64,000 nt of DNA, taken from positions 620,001 through 684,000 of the forward strand of contig NZ_JANAEZ010000001.1 in assembly GCF_024813435.1 (NCBI RefSeq), read 5' to 3'. Made by a program: the position numbers and the translations under genes. The notes under the pieces are model-generated. The model did no database searches. It worked only from the letters and a program-made list of their open reading frames with translations, and was not told the DNA's origin. This DNA comes from Cognataquiflexum gelatinilyticum (GTDB lineage Bacteria; Bacteroidota; Bacteroidia; Cytophagales; Cyclobacteriaceae). Shown piece after piece: positions 50,191 through 59,313 of the stretch; position 1 is the stretch's first letter; every line of letters begins with the position of its first letter.

Positions 50191-51081
50191 CTACATTCGG
50201 TTGTATCGATACAAAACCGGTTCGATATTGAATCTTTTCTCACTGAGTGTAAAATAACTTTTTCCATTTGGATGGAATCCGATTGCCTCCCCCTGTGGCT
50301 CAGGTTTATAGGGTAAAATCAAAGGGTCACGGGACAGCGCCTGCTCAACTGTCTCATTTTCATTTCTTGTCCAATAATAAACGGTGAAGTAATTTTTGAT
50401 CAAAATCTCACGGCCATCTACCGAAATATCCCCTGCAACAGACATGGTAAAGGGCAGCTCCATCAATTTCTCCAAAACAGCCTCTTTCTTTTCAAATGCA
50501 TCTTGGGTAGTCTTATATAGGATATTCAAACTGTCTCTTTTTGAAAGAATATAGATATCTTTTGAAATGGGGTCTACCATTAAAGTCTCTGCATCTTTTG
50601 CGCCATCAGGGTAAGTCAGCTTCAAAATTTCAGGTGCCACTTCCATTCCTTCTAAAAATTGCTCTGGTTCAGGAAATCGATAAATGAATATATTCGTGTA
50701 TCTCTCTTGGTTATCACCAATCTCCCCCACATAAACATAATTCAGCTTTGGGTCAGGACCCGGACCTACGGCTATATCTTCCCAATCTCTGTTCCAAACT
50801 CCTTTGAGTTTGAATACACCTAAACCCTTTCCTAATGAATCAATGACAAAAACCCTTCTTCCTCCCCCACTGTCGTTATGCGTGTAGATCAAACCATCAT
50901 GAGTCCTTGAAAAGGCCATACCACTTGCTTCATCTATTTCTTTGTTTTCTAAAAGCCCAATGTTGATTTGGTTGGTAAATATATTTTGGACAGATTTTTT
51001 TTCAAGTTGGACCAAATCAGGTTGTGGAATATTCAACATCAGCATGGATGGGAAAAAATATAAAAACAATAGCAATTTCAT
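50191..51081 (-). CDS. Secreted propeller-like protein, paralog 1
   Basis: A 296-residue protein with an N-terminal hydrophobic signal (about 1-16). The core shares a series of motifs with the next gene: DEASGMAFSRTHDGLIYTHND, RDWEDIAVGPGPDP, YVGEIGDNQERYTNIFIYRFPEP, KDAETLMVDPISKDIYILSKRD, and QGEAIGFHPNGKSYFTLSE. The repeated beta motifs suggest a propeller, and the Asp/Glu-rich signature (GDN, KDAETL) could bind Ca2+. I know no function. ATG 51081 (MKLLLF) is preferred; 51093 is also possible. It follows its paralog by about 170 bases with its own promoter-like sequence. Confidence 0.75.
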   Translation of the reverse strand: MKLLLFLYFFPSMLMLNIPQPDLVQLEKKSVQNIFTNQINIGLLENKEIDEASGMAFSRTHDGLIYTHNDSGGGRRVFVIDSLGKGLGVFKLKGVWNRDWEDIAVGPGPDPKLNYVYVGEIGDNQERYTNIFIYRFPEPEQFLEGMEVAPEILKLTYPDGAKDAETLMVDPISKDIYILSKRDSLNILYKTTQDAFEKKEAVLEKLMELPFTMSVAGDISVDGREILIKNYFTVYYWTRNENETVEQALSRDPLILPYKPEPQGEAIGFHPNGKSYFTLSEKRFNIEPVLYRYNRM

Positions 51082-51121
51082 GTAATGACTCATTTCTTCA
51101 GTCTTTCTTAATTGATGTTAA

Positions 51122-51151
51122 CAAAGGTCAGGCTTTTTGGGGTACTGCAAA
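51122..51151 (-). promoter_or_regulatory. Promoter-like pair before paralog 1
   Basis: Minus-strand TTTG (51151-51148), 18 nt, GACCTTTG (51129-51122), one base off consensus. TAACTTTG (51155-51148) is an alternative -7 box upstream, identical in sequence to that of the trp promoter. Confidence 0.4.
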
Positions 51152-51254
51152 GTTAATTATTGTTATGTTTTAAATAAGTTTTGTAGGATAGTTTAACAAA
51201 ATCCTTCTAATGCTTACCCTTTAACAAAACCTCTTGAATTTAATTCAACCAATC

Positions 51255-52202
51255 CTAAGGATTTTTCTTTTTATAATAATTCAGATCCGGAATGATGTCA
51301 TTGGTTAATTCGCTAAGAGTGAAGTAACCACCTTGGTCATCAAAACAAATTGCCTCACCTTGTTCTTCTTTTTGGTAAGGAGCGATTAATGGTTTTGTAG
51401 CCAATAGATCAGAAAAAGACTGATCAGATGATCTTTTCCAATAAAAAATCAAATCGTAAGTTTTAATCAAAACCTCATTTCCATCTCCAGAGACTGATCC
51501 TGCAGTTGCTATTCTAAAAGGAAATGTACCTGTTAGTACCGCATTGTTCAATCCATCTGTCTTTTGGGGATACGGCAAGGTAAAAAGCAAGGAGTAAAGG
51601 TCTCTTTTAGTAACCATAAAAATATCTCCTGATTTTGGATCAACCAACAAAGCTTCCACATCATGGCTTTTATCAGGATATTCAAAAACTATTTTATCAA
51701 AAGCGGTTTCCAATTCAAGCGTTTGGTTTCTATGATTTTCTTCAAACTTAGGCTCTTCTATTCGATAAATGGTATAATCTTCATAGTCAAGGTTATTGTC
51801 GCCTGTATCTCCAATGTATAAATAGGTTTTTCCCGGTTCGGGGCCAATACTGATTTCGATATCCTCCCAATCCCTGTTCTTCGTACCTTTGATTGTATAT
51901 TCCGCGACAGTTTTGCCAGTATTGGCATCGAGAAGATATATACTGTTATTGTTTCCTCTGTCTTGAAGAGTCCAAACAAATCCAAGGTTTTTTCTACTAA
52001 ATGCCAATCCTGAAGCTTCTCTTAATCCAACTTTTCCCATTATTTCAGGTGTTGATTCAAAAATTTCAGCGGTTTCTAATTCACTTAATTTATAAACTGT
52101 TTTGAATGGAAAATTTCCATTTGTATCATTTTCAGGAGCTTCTTTATCATTGCATGAAAAAACAAGAATTGCCAATAGTGTTAAATAAAAATTGAATTTC
52201 AT
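51255..52202 (-). CDS. Propeller-like lipoprotein, paralog 2
   Basis: A 315-residue predicted lipoprotein (lipobox ILVFSC). It shares the order of motifs of the downstream gene: REASGLAFSRKNLGFVWTLQDRGNN, NRDWEDIEISIGPEPG, YIGDTGDNNLDYEDYTIYRIEEP, HDVEALLVDPKSGDIFMVTKRD, and QGEAICFDDQGGYFTLSE. The two differ at most other positions, so the duplication is old. Function unknown. ATG 52202 (MKFNFY) is chosen since it begins a normal lipoprotein signal; the frame to 52292 adds an unlikely tail. Confidence 0.75.
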   Translation of the reverse strand: MKFNFYLTLLAILVFSCNDKEAPENDTNGNFPFKTVYKLSELETAEIFESTPEIMGKVGLREASGLAFSRKNLGFVWTLQDRGNNNSIYLLDANTGKTVAEYTIKGTKNRDWEDIEISIGPEPGKTYLYIGDTGDNNLDYEDYTIYRIEEPKFEENHRNQTLELETAFDKIVFEYPDKSHDVEALLVDPKSGDIFMVTKRDLYSLLFTLPYPQKTDGLNNAVLTGTFPFRIATAGSVSGDGNEVLIKTYDLIFYWKRSSDQSFSDLLATKPLIAPYQKEEQGEAICFDDQGGYFTLSELTNDIIPDLNYYKKKNP

Positions 52203-52288
52203 CGGGTTTTCAAGTAGAATTATAAATGCAAGGTATGAAATAAATTCCAGTGACTTTCTGTGGATTTTATTCTGATAATTAGGTATTT

Positions 52289-52326
52289 CCAAAAAAAATA
52301 GGCGAACATCAAAATGTTCGCCTATT
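52289..52326 (-). terminator. Terminator after clpC
   Basis: AATAGGCGAACAT (52297-52309) pairs perfectly with ATGTTCGCCTATT (52314-52326), 13 bp with a 4-nt loop; on the minus strand it is followed by a run of T (52298-52291). Confidence 0.9.
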
Positions 52327-52347
52327 CAAAATTAAAGTTATTTAGTA

Positions 52348-54876
52348 TTATCCAGCTTTCTCTTTTTTATCAACTGTGATGGTCAATTCATCACCTTCAC
52401 CGGAATAATCTGCCATAATAATATCCCCTTCAGAAAGCTCTCCTTTGAGTATTTCCTCAGCCAATGCATCTTCCAAATATCTTTGGATAGCTCTGTTCAG
52501 TGGTCTTGCTCCGTACTGTTGGTCATAACCTTTGTCAGCTAAGAAATCCTTTGCTTTCTCAGTCAACTGTATGGAATAACCCAAATCAGTGATTCTTTTG
52601 AAGAGTTTGCTTAAGCTGATATCAATGATTTTATGGATGTGCTCTTTATCAAGCGAATTGAATACTACCACATCGTCCAACCTATTTAAGAATTCAGGAC
52701 TGAATGCCTTTTTCAATGCACTTTGGATAGTAGACTTCATCACATCATCCATACTCGTTGTTTTAGCTTTGGAAGCAAAACCAATGCCCGCACCAAAATC
52801 CTTCAAGTCTCTGACACCTATATTGGATGTCATGATAATGATGGTATTTCTGAAATCTACCCTTCTTCCCAAACCATCCGTCAGAATACCGTCATCCAAC
52901 ACTTGAAGAAGTATATTGAATACATCAGGGTGTGCTTTTTCGATTTCATCAAGTAGAACGACTGAATATGGCTTTCTTCTGACTTTTTCAGTAAGCTGTC
53001 CACCTTCCTCATATCCTACATATCCCGGAGGAGCTCCCACAAGTCGGGAAACGCTGAATTTCTCCATGTATTCGGACATGTCAATTCTAATCAGTGCGTC
53101 ATCTTTATCGAAAAGATAGGTGGCCAACATCTTTGCCAGCTCTGTTTTTCCCACACCTGTCGGGCCAAGGAAAATGAATGAACCTATAGGCTTTTTAGGA
53201 TCTTTCAATCCCACCCTAGTTCTTTGGATAGCTTTTGAAAGTTTTTTGATGGCATCTTCCTGACCGATTACTTTGGCTTGAAGTTCCTCGTTCATATTGA
53301 GAAGTTTCAAACCTTCGTTCTGTGCAATTCTCTTGGCAGGAATACCTGTCATCATAGCTATCACTTCAGCTACATTGTCCTCTTCAACGGTATACCTTTT
53401 AGTTTTGCTGTCTTCTTCCCACTTGACTTTGGCATTTTCGAGTTGCTCAAGGAGTTTTTTCTCTTTGTCTCTCAATTGCGCAGCCTCTTCGTATTTCTGA
53501 CTTTTGACTACCCGATTTTTTTCGACCTTAATTTTCTCAACTTCTTCTTCAAGTCGGAGAATATCTTCCGGGACATGGATATTGTTGATGTGAACCCTCG
53601 CACCTGCTTCATCAAGAATATCGATGGCTTTGTCAGGAAGGAACCTGTCGGATATATACCTGTCAGAAAGCTTCACACAGGCTTCAATAGCTTCAGGAGT
53701 ATAGATTACATTGTGGTGGTCCTCATATTTGTCCTTGATGTTATTGAGGATTTGGATCGTCTCCTCAGGTGTAGTAGCATCTACCATCACCATTTGGAAC
53801 CTCCTGGCCAATGCGCCGTCTTTTTCGATATATTGTCTGTATTCGTCTAAGGTAGTAGCACCTATACATTGAATCTCTCCGCGAGCCAAAGCCGGTTTGA
53901 ACATATTGGATGCATCCAATGAACCACTAGCGCCACCCGCACCCACAATGGTATGAAGCTCATCTATGAACAAGATCACATTGGGAGATTTCTCAAGCTC
54001 GTTCATAACGGCTTTCATTCTCTCTTCGAATTGACCTCTGTATTTTGTCCCTGCCACCAACGATGCCAAGTCCAAAGTAACTACGCGCTTATTGAACAAT
54101 ACGCGGGAGACTTTTTTCTGTACAATTCTCAAAGCAAGTCCCTCTGCAATGGCTGTCTTTCCAACGCCGGGTTCACCGATTAAGATTGGATTGTTTTTCT
54201 TTCTTCTTGAAAGAATCTGAGCCACTCTTTCTATTTCTTTTTCTCTGCCAATGATTGGATCTAGCTTGTCATCCTCAGCCATTTTGGTAAGGTCTCTTCC
54301 GAAATTATCCAATACAGGAGTTCTTGACTTTTCACCTGTGGTTTTGGATACTCCTGAGGCACCGCTTGATGATGAGCCAAACAGTTTTGATCCATCCTCA
54401 TCCGGATCATCTGCTTCTGCTTTGGCTCGGGGTGCAGAATCTGTCTGGAATTCCAACATCTCTTTCACAGAGTCATAGTTGGTATCAAACTTATGAAGGA
54501 TCTGGGTAGCAATATTGTCTTCATCCCTGAGAATAGACAATAACAAATGCTCAGTTCCGATAAGTTGGCTCTTAAATATTTTTGCTTCCAAATAGGTGAT
54601 CTTCAAAACCTTTTCAGATTGCCTTGTCAACGGTATGTTGGCGAGGTTTTTTACATTATGCGTTGCGGTTCCCTTGACAGCCCTTTCAATTGAATTGCGA
54701 AGCTCATCAAGTGGTACACCCAACTTCTTCAATATGGAAACAGCCACTCCTTCCCCTTCTCGAATCATACCCAGCAAGAGGTGCTCTGTACCGATGTAAT
54801 CATGTCCCAACCGCAATGCTTCTTCACGACTGAGAGAGATCACCTCTTTGACCCTGTTTGAAAATTTTGCTTCCAT
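52348..54876 (-). CDS. clpC: ClpC-type AAA+ unfoldase
   Basis: An 842-residue class I Clp/Hsp100 ATPase that unfolds proteins for ClpP or disaggregates them. Two Clp_N repeats lie at about 1-145 (EEALRLGHDYIGTEHLLLGM and LIGTEHLLLSILRDEDNIATQIL), then AAA domain 1 with GEPGVGKTA, a UVR-type middle element (KYEEAAQLRDKEKKLLEQLE) that marks ClpC rather than ClpA or ClpB, and AAA domain 2 with GPTGVGKTELA and DDGILTDGLGR. A ClpP-binding loop is expected near DIGVRDLKDFGAGIGF. It has its own terminator and no co-transcribed mcsAB or ctsR, as usual outside Firmicutes. Confidence 0.97.
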   Translation of the reverse strand: MEAKFSNRVKEVISLSREEALRLGHDYIGTEHLLLGMIREGEGVAVSILKKLGVPLDELRNSIERAVKGTATHNVKNLANIPLTRQSEKVLKITYLEAKIFKSQLIGTEHLLLSILRDEDNIATQILHKFDTNYDSVKEMLEFQTDSAPRAKAEADDPDEDGSKLFGSSSSGASGVSKTTGEKSRTPVLDNFGRDLTKMAEDDKLDPIIGREKEIERVAQILSRRKKNNPILIGEPGVGKTAIAEGLALRIVQKKVSRVLFNKRVVTLDLASLVAGTKYRGQFEERMKAVMNELEKSPNVILFIDELHTIVGAGGASGSLDASNMFKPALARGEIQCIGATTLDEYRQYIEKDGALARRFQMVMVDATTPEETIQILNNIKDKYEDHHNVIYTPEAIEACVKLSDRYISDRFLPDKAIDILDEAGARVHINNIHVPEDILRLEEEVEKIKVEKNRVVKSQKYEEAAQLRDKEKKLLEQLENAKVKWEEDSKTKRYTVEEDNVAEVIAMMTGIPAKRIAQNEGLKLLNMNEELQAKVIGQEDAIKKLSKAIQRTRVGLKDPKKPIGSFIFLGPTGVGKTELAKMLATYLFDKDDALIRIDMSEYMEKFSVSRLVGAPPGYVGYEEGGQLTEKVRRKPYSVVLLDEIEKAHPDVFNILLQVLDDGILTDGLGRRVDFRNTIIIMTSNIGVRDLKDFGAGIGFASKAKTTSMDDVMKSTIQSALKKAFSPEFLNRLDDVVVFNSLDKEHIHKIIDISLSKLFKRITDLGYSIQLTEKAKDFLADKGYDQQYGARPLNRAIQRYLEDALAEEILKGELSEGDIIMADYSGEGDELTITVDKKEKAG

Positions 54877-54958
54877 GTATTTCCTTTCTAAATTTTATTT
54901 TAAATCTGTAATAATGTTACCGAATTTGTTTTAAAAACACAATCTATTTGCAGAATGT

Positions 54959-55591
54959 TCAATGATTTTTTTTTGAATGCATGAGTACTTGTAAAGATTC
55001 CGGACCCATGCAAAACAACAAATCCAATATGCTGAGGTTTGGAACAAAGTCTAAGCCAAACATTTGAGGGTAATCGTAGGGTGTCATGATGTCTCTTTGG
55101 GTAAATTCTTCCTTTGTGCGTATTACCCATCTTAAATCGATCGATTCCTGCTCCAAATCATAATCCCCAACCAATTTCAAATTTGCTTTCACCCGTAACA
55201 GTTTCAGACAAACTGTCAGTAGGTCATGATTTAAGTCAAACAAAAACGTCAGGTTTTTTTCATAAATCTGATCAAAATACGGATAGAAATATTCAAAAAA
55301 GGGAGCCTTTCCGTAAGCACTTTGAATTCCCCTCAGATGGACATTTTTCCACTTTTGGTTATAATCTATTTTTACATCTTTATAAAACTGTTTTTTACTG
55401 CTTCCCATGACAGGAACAGATAGCACTTCTATTTTATTTGCCAATAAAATATTTGTCCTGTTTCTTAAAGTCTGTTTTTGAAATATCTCTGTTTGGTTTA
55501 TCTGAATTTCTTCAAAACCCAAAGTAGCAACGAAATATTCGATGGGGGGCAAATAAAAAAGATCGGTAATTATTGCTTTTTCCTGATTCAA
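54959..55591 (-). CDS. WbqC-like family protein
   Basis: A 210-residue protein of the WbqC-like family (Pfam PF08889), found in glycan-gene clusters and in many Bacteroidota genomes. Marks include YLPPIEYFVATLGFEEIQINQTEIFQKQTLRNRTNIL, the SVPV strand, KIDYNQKWKNVHLRGIQSAYGKAPFFEYFYP and a late FDLNHDLL. Biochemical role unknown; a role in surface-glycan assembly is only inferred from homologs. The start is TTG 55591: no in-frame ATG lies between the upstream stop and it. It sits 82 bases before clpC. Confidence 0.85.
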   Translation of the reverse strand: MNQEKAIITDLFYLPPIEYFVATLGFEEIQINQTEIFQKQTLRNRTNILLANKIEVLSVPVMGSSKKQFYKDVKIDYNQKWKNVHLRGIQSAYGKAPFFEYFYPYFDQIYEKNLTFLFDLNHDLLTVCLKLLRVKANLKLVGDYDLEQESIDLRWVIRTKEEFTQRDIMTPYDYPQMFGLDFVPNLSILDLLFCMGPESLQVLMHSKKNH

Positions 55592-55671
55592 AAGATCCCG
55601 GATTTTAAGGTTTGATAGTTCATTGGGTAAATTTCAGGCATGTTTTCCAATCCTTTAGATGAATCCATGGA

Positions 55672-56301
55672 TCACATGATATCCTCCACAGATCCCAAAC
55701 CTTGCCGTACTATTTCTATTTCATCTCCGGTACAATCCAATATCGTCGAAGCCACATTATTTCCATATCCTCCATCAATGACCACGTCGACTAAATCCCT
55801 GAATTTTTCATAGATCAATTCCGGATCAGTGCTGTATTCTATCACATCATCTTCATCATGAATGGATGTAGTCAATATGGGAGATCCCAACTCCTTCACC
55901 AAAAGTCTTGGAATGGCATGATCAGGAACCCTGATGCCTACGGTTTTCTTGTTGCTGTTGAGGATTTTTGGAACAGAATTGTTGGCTTCCAAAATAAAGG
56001 TATAAGGTCCCGGCAATGCCTTTTTCATCATTTTAAAAACCGGTGTACTCAATGCTCGGGTATACTCAGCAATATTACTCAGGTCATAGCAGATAAATGA
56101 AAAATTATGCTTTTTCACCTTGATTCCTTTGATTTGGGCAATCCGCTCTACAGCCCGAAGGTTATGGATATTGCAACCCATCCCATAAACTGTATCTGTG
56201 GGATAAATGATCACCCCGCCATCAAGAAGAACGTTGACGATTTTCTGGATTTTCCGTGGGTCAGGATTTTCGGGATATAGCTTAATAAATTCGGCTGCCA
56301 T
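55672..56301 (-). CDS. L-threonylcarbamoyladenylate synthase (Sua5/YrdC/YciO family)
   Basis: A 209-residue YrdC-fold protein. It would make threonylcarbamoyl-AMP from threonine, bicarbonate and ATP for the t6A modification of tRNA. Typical patterns are GGVIIYPTDTVYGMGCNI (KRx-type pocket region), KKALPGPYTFILEA, KKTVGIRVPDHAIPRLLV and SPILTTSIH. The Sua5 C-terminal domain is absent and the match to the YciO subgroup is also good, so catalytic activity in t6A is likely, not certain. ATG 56301 is used; the longer frame begins at a TTG at 56319. It follows MutT by 14 bases. Confidence 0.85.
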   Translation of the reverse strand: MAAEFIKLYPENPDPRKIQKIVNVLLDGGVIIYPTDTVYGMGCNIHNLRAVERIAQIKGIKVKKHNFSFICYDLSNIAEYTRALSTPVFKMMKKALPGPYTFILEANNSVPKILNSNKKTVGIRVPDHAIPRLLVKELGSPILTTSIHDEDDVIEYSTDPELIYEKFRDLVDVVIDGGYGNNVASTILDCTGDEIEIVRQGLGSVEDIM

Positions 56302-56315
56302 GGCATCAAGGGAAT

Positions 56316-56735
56316 TCAAAGGTTAGGTTCTTGGTTTTCATTAAACCAATCTATGAAGTCAATTACTATCGGAACATCTGCATCAGCCCAATCTAATTTT
56401 GTAAGATTTTTAGGTTCAACCCAAAGTATCTTGCGATGCTCTCTGATGACCAAATGTCCACTTATATAGCCACAAAGAAAAGGAATAAGTTCAATTTCCT
56501 TTCCTTCAACATATGAATGAAAATTACTTTTGAAAGCCTTTTTTACTGTAATTCGGAGATTCAACTCCTCCTTGATTTCCCTTATCAAACAAGCTTCAGG
56601 AGACTCCTCCGCCTCTATTTTACCGCCGGGAAATTCCCATTTCAGAGGCAAATCCATATTTTCAGCCCTTTGAGCAACGAGGATTTTACCCTTATCATGG
56701 ATGATTGCACATGTCACTCGAATGGTTTTTGCCAT
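56316..56735 (-). CDS. MutT-type NUDIX hydrolase
   Basis: A 139-residue MutT-like protein: KTIRVTCAIIHDKGKILVAQRAENMDLPLKWEFPGGKIEAEES with the NUDIX box GGKIEAEESPEACLIREIKEEL. The final Gly of the box consensus is Asn (EELNL); this is tolerated in MutT relatives. The enzyme should hydrolyse oxidised or non-canonical nucleoside triphosphates such as 8-oxo-dGTP. It is divergent from mltG and upstream of the Sua5/YrdC gene. Confidence 0.88.
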   Translation of the reverse strand: MAKTIRVTCAIIHDKGKILVAQRAENMDLPLKWEFPGGKIEAEESPEACLIREIKEELNLRITVKKAFKSNFHSYVEGKEIELIPFLCGYISGHLVIREHRKILWVEPKNLTKLDWADADVPIVIDFIDWFNENQEPNL

Positions 56736-56773
56736 AGGTATAAAGGAATTACCAGCCCTTGAACAAAAATCTC

Positions 56774-56781
56774 TATTTTTG
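56774..56781 (+). promoter_or_regulatory. -7 box of mltG
   Basis: TATTTTTG matches TAnnTTTG exactly, 29 bases before the mltG ATG; TTAC lies 21 nt upstream (56749-56752) at the -33 place. Confidence 0.45.
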
Positions 56782-56810
56782 CGGTTATACTGTAATTAGT
56801 ATCAAAATTT

Positions 56811-57854
56811 ATGTTCAAAGACAACAAAACAAAGTATTATCTCATCGCGGTGGTAACCTTTTCGGTACTTCTCACATCTTTGTCCTTTTATTTTTATCAG
56901 GCATTTTTCAGCCCCAATGCCCTTACCGACAAAGAAGATTCATACACCTTGAAAATCCCAAGTAATGCCACTTTTCAGATGGTTTCTGACAGCCTTTACC
57001 AAAATGAGGTAATCCATGATCTGATCACCTTCAGCTTTGTAGCAAAAGTCTTGGGTTATCAAGAAGCTGTAAAGCCTGGATTATACACCATCCCTGCCAA
57101 AATGAGTAACCTCAACCTGGTAAGGCTCCTAAGGTCCGGCAGACAGACGCCTGTAAAACTGACTTTCAACAATGTAAGAACAAAAGAAGATTTAGCAGAA
57201 AAAATCACCAAAAACCTTGAAATCAGCCCTGAAACGTTTCTTGCTTTGCTAAAAGATTCGGCTTACATCCGCAAATTTGGATTTGAGGAAGAAACTGTAA
57301 TGGGAATGTTTATCCCAAATACCTATGAAATCTGGTGGAATACCAGTGCTGAAAATCTCTTTGACAGAATGTATAAGGAATATGGGAATTTTTGGACGGA
57401 AGCGAGGTTGCAAAAAGCCAAAAATTTGGGTTTGACCCAAAATGAGGTTTCGGCATTGGCATCAATCGTACAGGCAGAAACCCAAAAAGCAGATGAAAGA
57501 CCCAAGGTAGCAGGCGTCTATATCAACAGACTTAGAATTAATATGGCGCTTCAGGCTGATCCCACGCTGGTATTTGCCGTAGGAGATTTCAATCTCAAAA
57601 GAGTATTGAATGTCCATAAAGAAATCGACAGCCCTTATAATACCTATAAGTATCCCGGATTACCACCCGGACCTATTAATCTGCCTGAGATATCAGCCCT
57701 CGAGGCAGTATTGAATTATGAAGATCATGCCTATTTGTATTTCTGCGCAAAAGAAGATTTTTCAGGTTATCATGCTTTTGCAAAAGATTACAATGAACAC
57801 ATGAACAATGCCCGAAGGTATCAGGCAGCATTGAATAGATCAAAAATATACTGA
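56811..57854 (+). CDS. mltG: Endolytic murein transglycosylase
   Basis: A 347-residue YceG/MltG protein: one N-terminal membrane helix (about 10-30), a LysM-like part (SYTLKIPSNATFQMVSDSLY), and the catalytic domain. The catalytic Glu is in LASIVQAETQKADERPKVAGVYINRL; nearby are MGMFIPNTYEIWWNTSAE, MALQADPTLVFAVG and SPYNTYKYPGLPPGPI. It cuts nascent glycan strands at the outer face of the inner membrane and helps set strand length. It is followed after 1 base by a thioesterase gene. Confidence 0.95.
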   Translation: MFKDNKTKYYLIAVVTFSVLLTSLSFYFYQAFFSPNALTDKEDSYTLKIPSNATFQMVSDSLYQNEVIHDLITFSFVAKVLGYQEAVKPGLYTIPAKMSNLNLVRLLRSGRQTPVKLTFNNVRTKEDLAEKITKNLEISPETFLALLKDSAYIRKFGFEEETVMGMFIPNTYEIWWNTSAENLFDRMYKEYGNFWTEARLQKAKNLGLTQNEVSALASIVQAETQKADERPKVAGVYINRLRINMALQADPTLVFAVGDFNLKRVLNVHKEIDSPYNTYKYPGLPPGPINLPEISALEAVLNYEDHAYLYFCAKEDFSGYHAFAKDYNEHMNNARRYQAALNRSKIY

Positions 57855-57855
57855 A

Positions 57856-58263
57856 ATGTTCCGAGCAGAAACAAAAGTAAGGGTACGGTATGCAGAGACA
57901 GATCAAATGGGATATGTTTATTATGGAAACTACGCCATGTATTTTGAAGTAGCCAGGGTCGAAGCACTCCGGACAGCAGGCTTTTCATATAAGCAAATGG
58001 AAGATGATGGAATCATCATGCCTGTATTGGACCTCCATACCCAATTCCTCAAACCGGGAAAATATGATGAGCTTCTGACCATTAAAACCTGTATTCCGGA
58101 AATGCCCGGAATCAGAATAAAATTTGAATATGAAGTAGTAAATGAAAGTAATGAGGTAATTACCAAAGGCTGGACTACACTGACTTTTTTGAAAAAAGAA
58201 AGTCACAAACCCTGCAGACCATCCCAATATTTGTTAGATTTATTACGTCCATATTTCCAGTAA
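57856..58263 (+). CDS. Hotdog-fold acyl-CoA thioesterase (YbgC-like)
   Basis: A 135-residue single hotdog domain of the 4-hydroxybenzoyl-CoA thioesterase/YbgC group. The catalytic Asp16 lies in RYAETDQMGYVYYGNYAMYFEVARVEALR, the hallmark segment; DLHTQFLKPGKYDELLTI follows. YbgC proteins hydrolyse short or long acyl-CoA and associate with the Tol-Pal system in proteobacteria; there are no tol genes here. It begins 1 base after the mltG stop. Confidence 0.9.
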   Translation: MFRAETKVRVRYAETDQMGYVYYGNYAMYFEVARVEALRTAGFSYKQMEDDGIIMPVLDLHTQFLKPGKYDELLTIKTCIPEMPGIRIKFEYEVVNESNEVITKGWTTLTFLKKESHKPCRPSQYLLDLLRPYFQ

Positions 58264-58274
58264 TCCATTTTTAA

Positions 58275-59228
58275 GTGAAAAAGAGGATCCGCTTACTTTC
58301 AATCAGATTTACAAGAAAAGCTAAGTTTCTTAGAAAATTCCACCTTGGAAATCCTGACCAAAACCTGTACGATGTGGGCAGAATCTTCATGTTTCAGATG
58401 CGGAAGGATGAAATTACTGAAAGAGCCGGTGCCATGGCTTTTAGCTTTACAGTTGCGATGTTTCCGCTTTTGTTATTCCTTTTGAACATGATCCCCTATG
58501 TGGGGTTGTTTTTTCCCAATGTAACTACCCAAAACATCCTGCTTTTCATCGCAGAATTTATTCCATCGAGTGTCTATCAGGAAGCTGAAGCTACCATTAT
58601 GGATATTGTCAGCAAGCCACGACAAAGTTTATTGTCCTTGGGTTTTTTTCTTGCATTATTCTTATCGACCAATGGCGTGGTTTCTATGATGAATGCCTTC
58701 AATGCAGTCTACAGGACCAAAGAAAACCGATCCTTCTGGGTGACTAGGCTGATAGCAGTAAGTATCGTTTTGGTTTTGGTTTTGGCGATATGCGGTGCAG
58801 TCTTGATTATGATTCTTGGGGGAAGTATTCTTTACCGGATTTCGGAATGGGACATGGTATCGAGCAATCTATATGTTTATATGTTGACATTTTTTAGATT
58901 CCTGGTTTTGCTTTCTGTATTTTTGATCGCTACGGCATTTATATTCAGGTTTGCACCGGCAGTGCATGACAAGTGGAAGTTCTTTTCTACAGGATCGCTT
59001 ACAGGAGGTATTTTGATTACGTTTGGGTTTTACCTGTTTTCATTTTACCTGAATAATTTTGCCACATACAACAAACTCTATGGATCCATAGGAGCCATGA
59101 TTGCGGTTATGCTTTGGCTTTTTATCACTTCCCTGATCATCTTGGTAAGCTTCGAAATAAATGTCAGTCTGGACAAAGCTGCCGGACGGCACCTTGTGAC
59201 CAAATCATCTTCTGAAGAAAATTCATGA
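58275..59228 (+). CDS. YihY/BrkB family membrane protein
   Basis: A 317-residue protein of the YihY (formerly RNase BN) family with six membrane helices. The start is GTG 58275. Family marks are ITERAGAMAFSFTVAMFPLLLFLLNMIPY, SLGFFLALFLSTNGVVSMMNAFNAVYRTKENRSFW, FIFRFAPAVHDKWKFFSTGSLTGG and NKLYGSIGAMIAVMLWLFITSLIILVSFEIN. It is a putative transporter with unknown substrate; the old RNase BN name is wrong for this family. It belongs to the mltG transcript. Confidence 0.9.
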   Translation: MKKRIRLLSIRFTRKAKFLRKFHLGNPDQNLYDVGRIFMFQMRKDEITERAGAMAFSFTVAMFPLLLFLLNMIPYVGLFFPNVTTQNILLFIAEFIPSSVYQEAEATIMDIVSKPRQSLLSLGFFLALFLSTNGVVSMMNAFNAVYRTKENRSFWVTRLIAVSIVLVLVLAICGAVLIMILGGSILYRISEWDMVSSNLYVYMLTFFRFLVLLSVFLIATAFIFRFAPAVHDKWKFFSTGSLTGGILITFGFYLFSFYLNNFATYNKLYGSIGAMIAVMLWLFITSLIILVSFEINVSLDKAAGRHLVTKSSSEENS

Positions 59229-59261
59229 TTTTTATCATGATTGAATGACATTTTCATCAAG

Positions 59262-59290
59262 TTTGGAGTCCTTCCGCCGTTCTAATTTTG
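59262..59290 (+). promoter_or_regulatory. pta promoter
   Basis: TTTG (59262-59265), 17 nt, TAATTTTG (59283-59290). It lies inside a possible upstream extension of the pta frame, which favours ATG 59314. Confidence 0.55.
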
Positions 59291-59313
59291 CAACCGATTC
59301 AAAACCGATTTCT

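Noticed and set aside
53278..53850. 190-codon antisense frame inside clpC
   Set aside because: It mirrors the conserved ClpC AAA domain 1 and UVR region; Phe/Leu richness comes from antisense of Glu/Lys codons.
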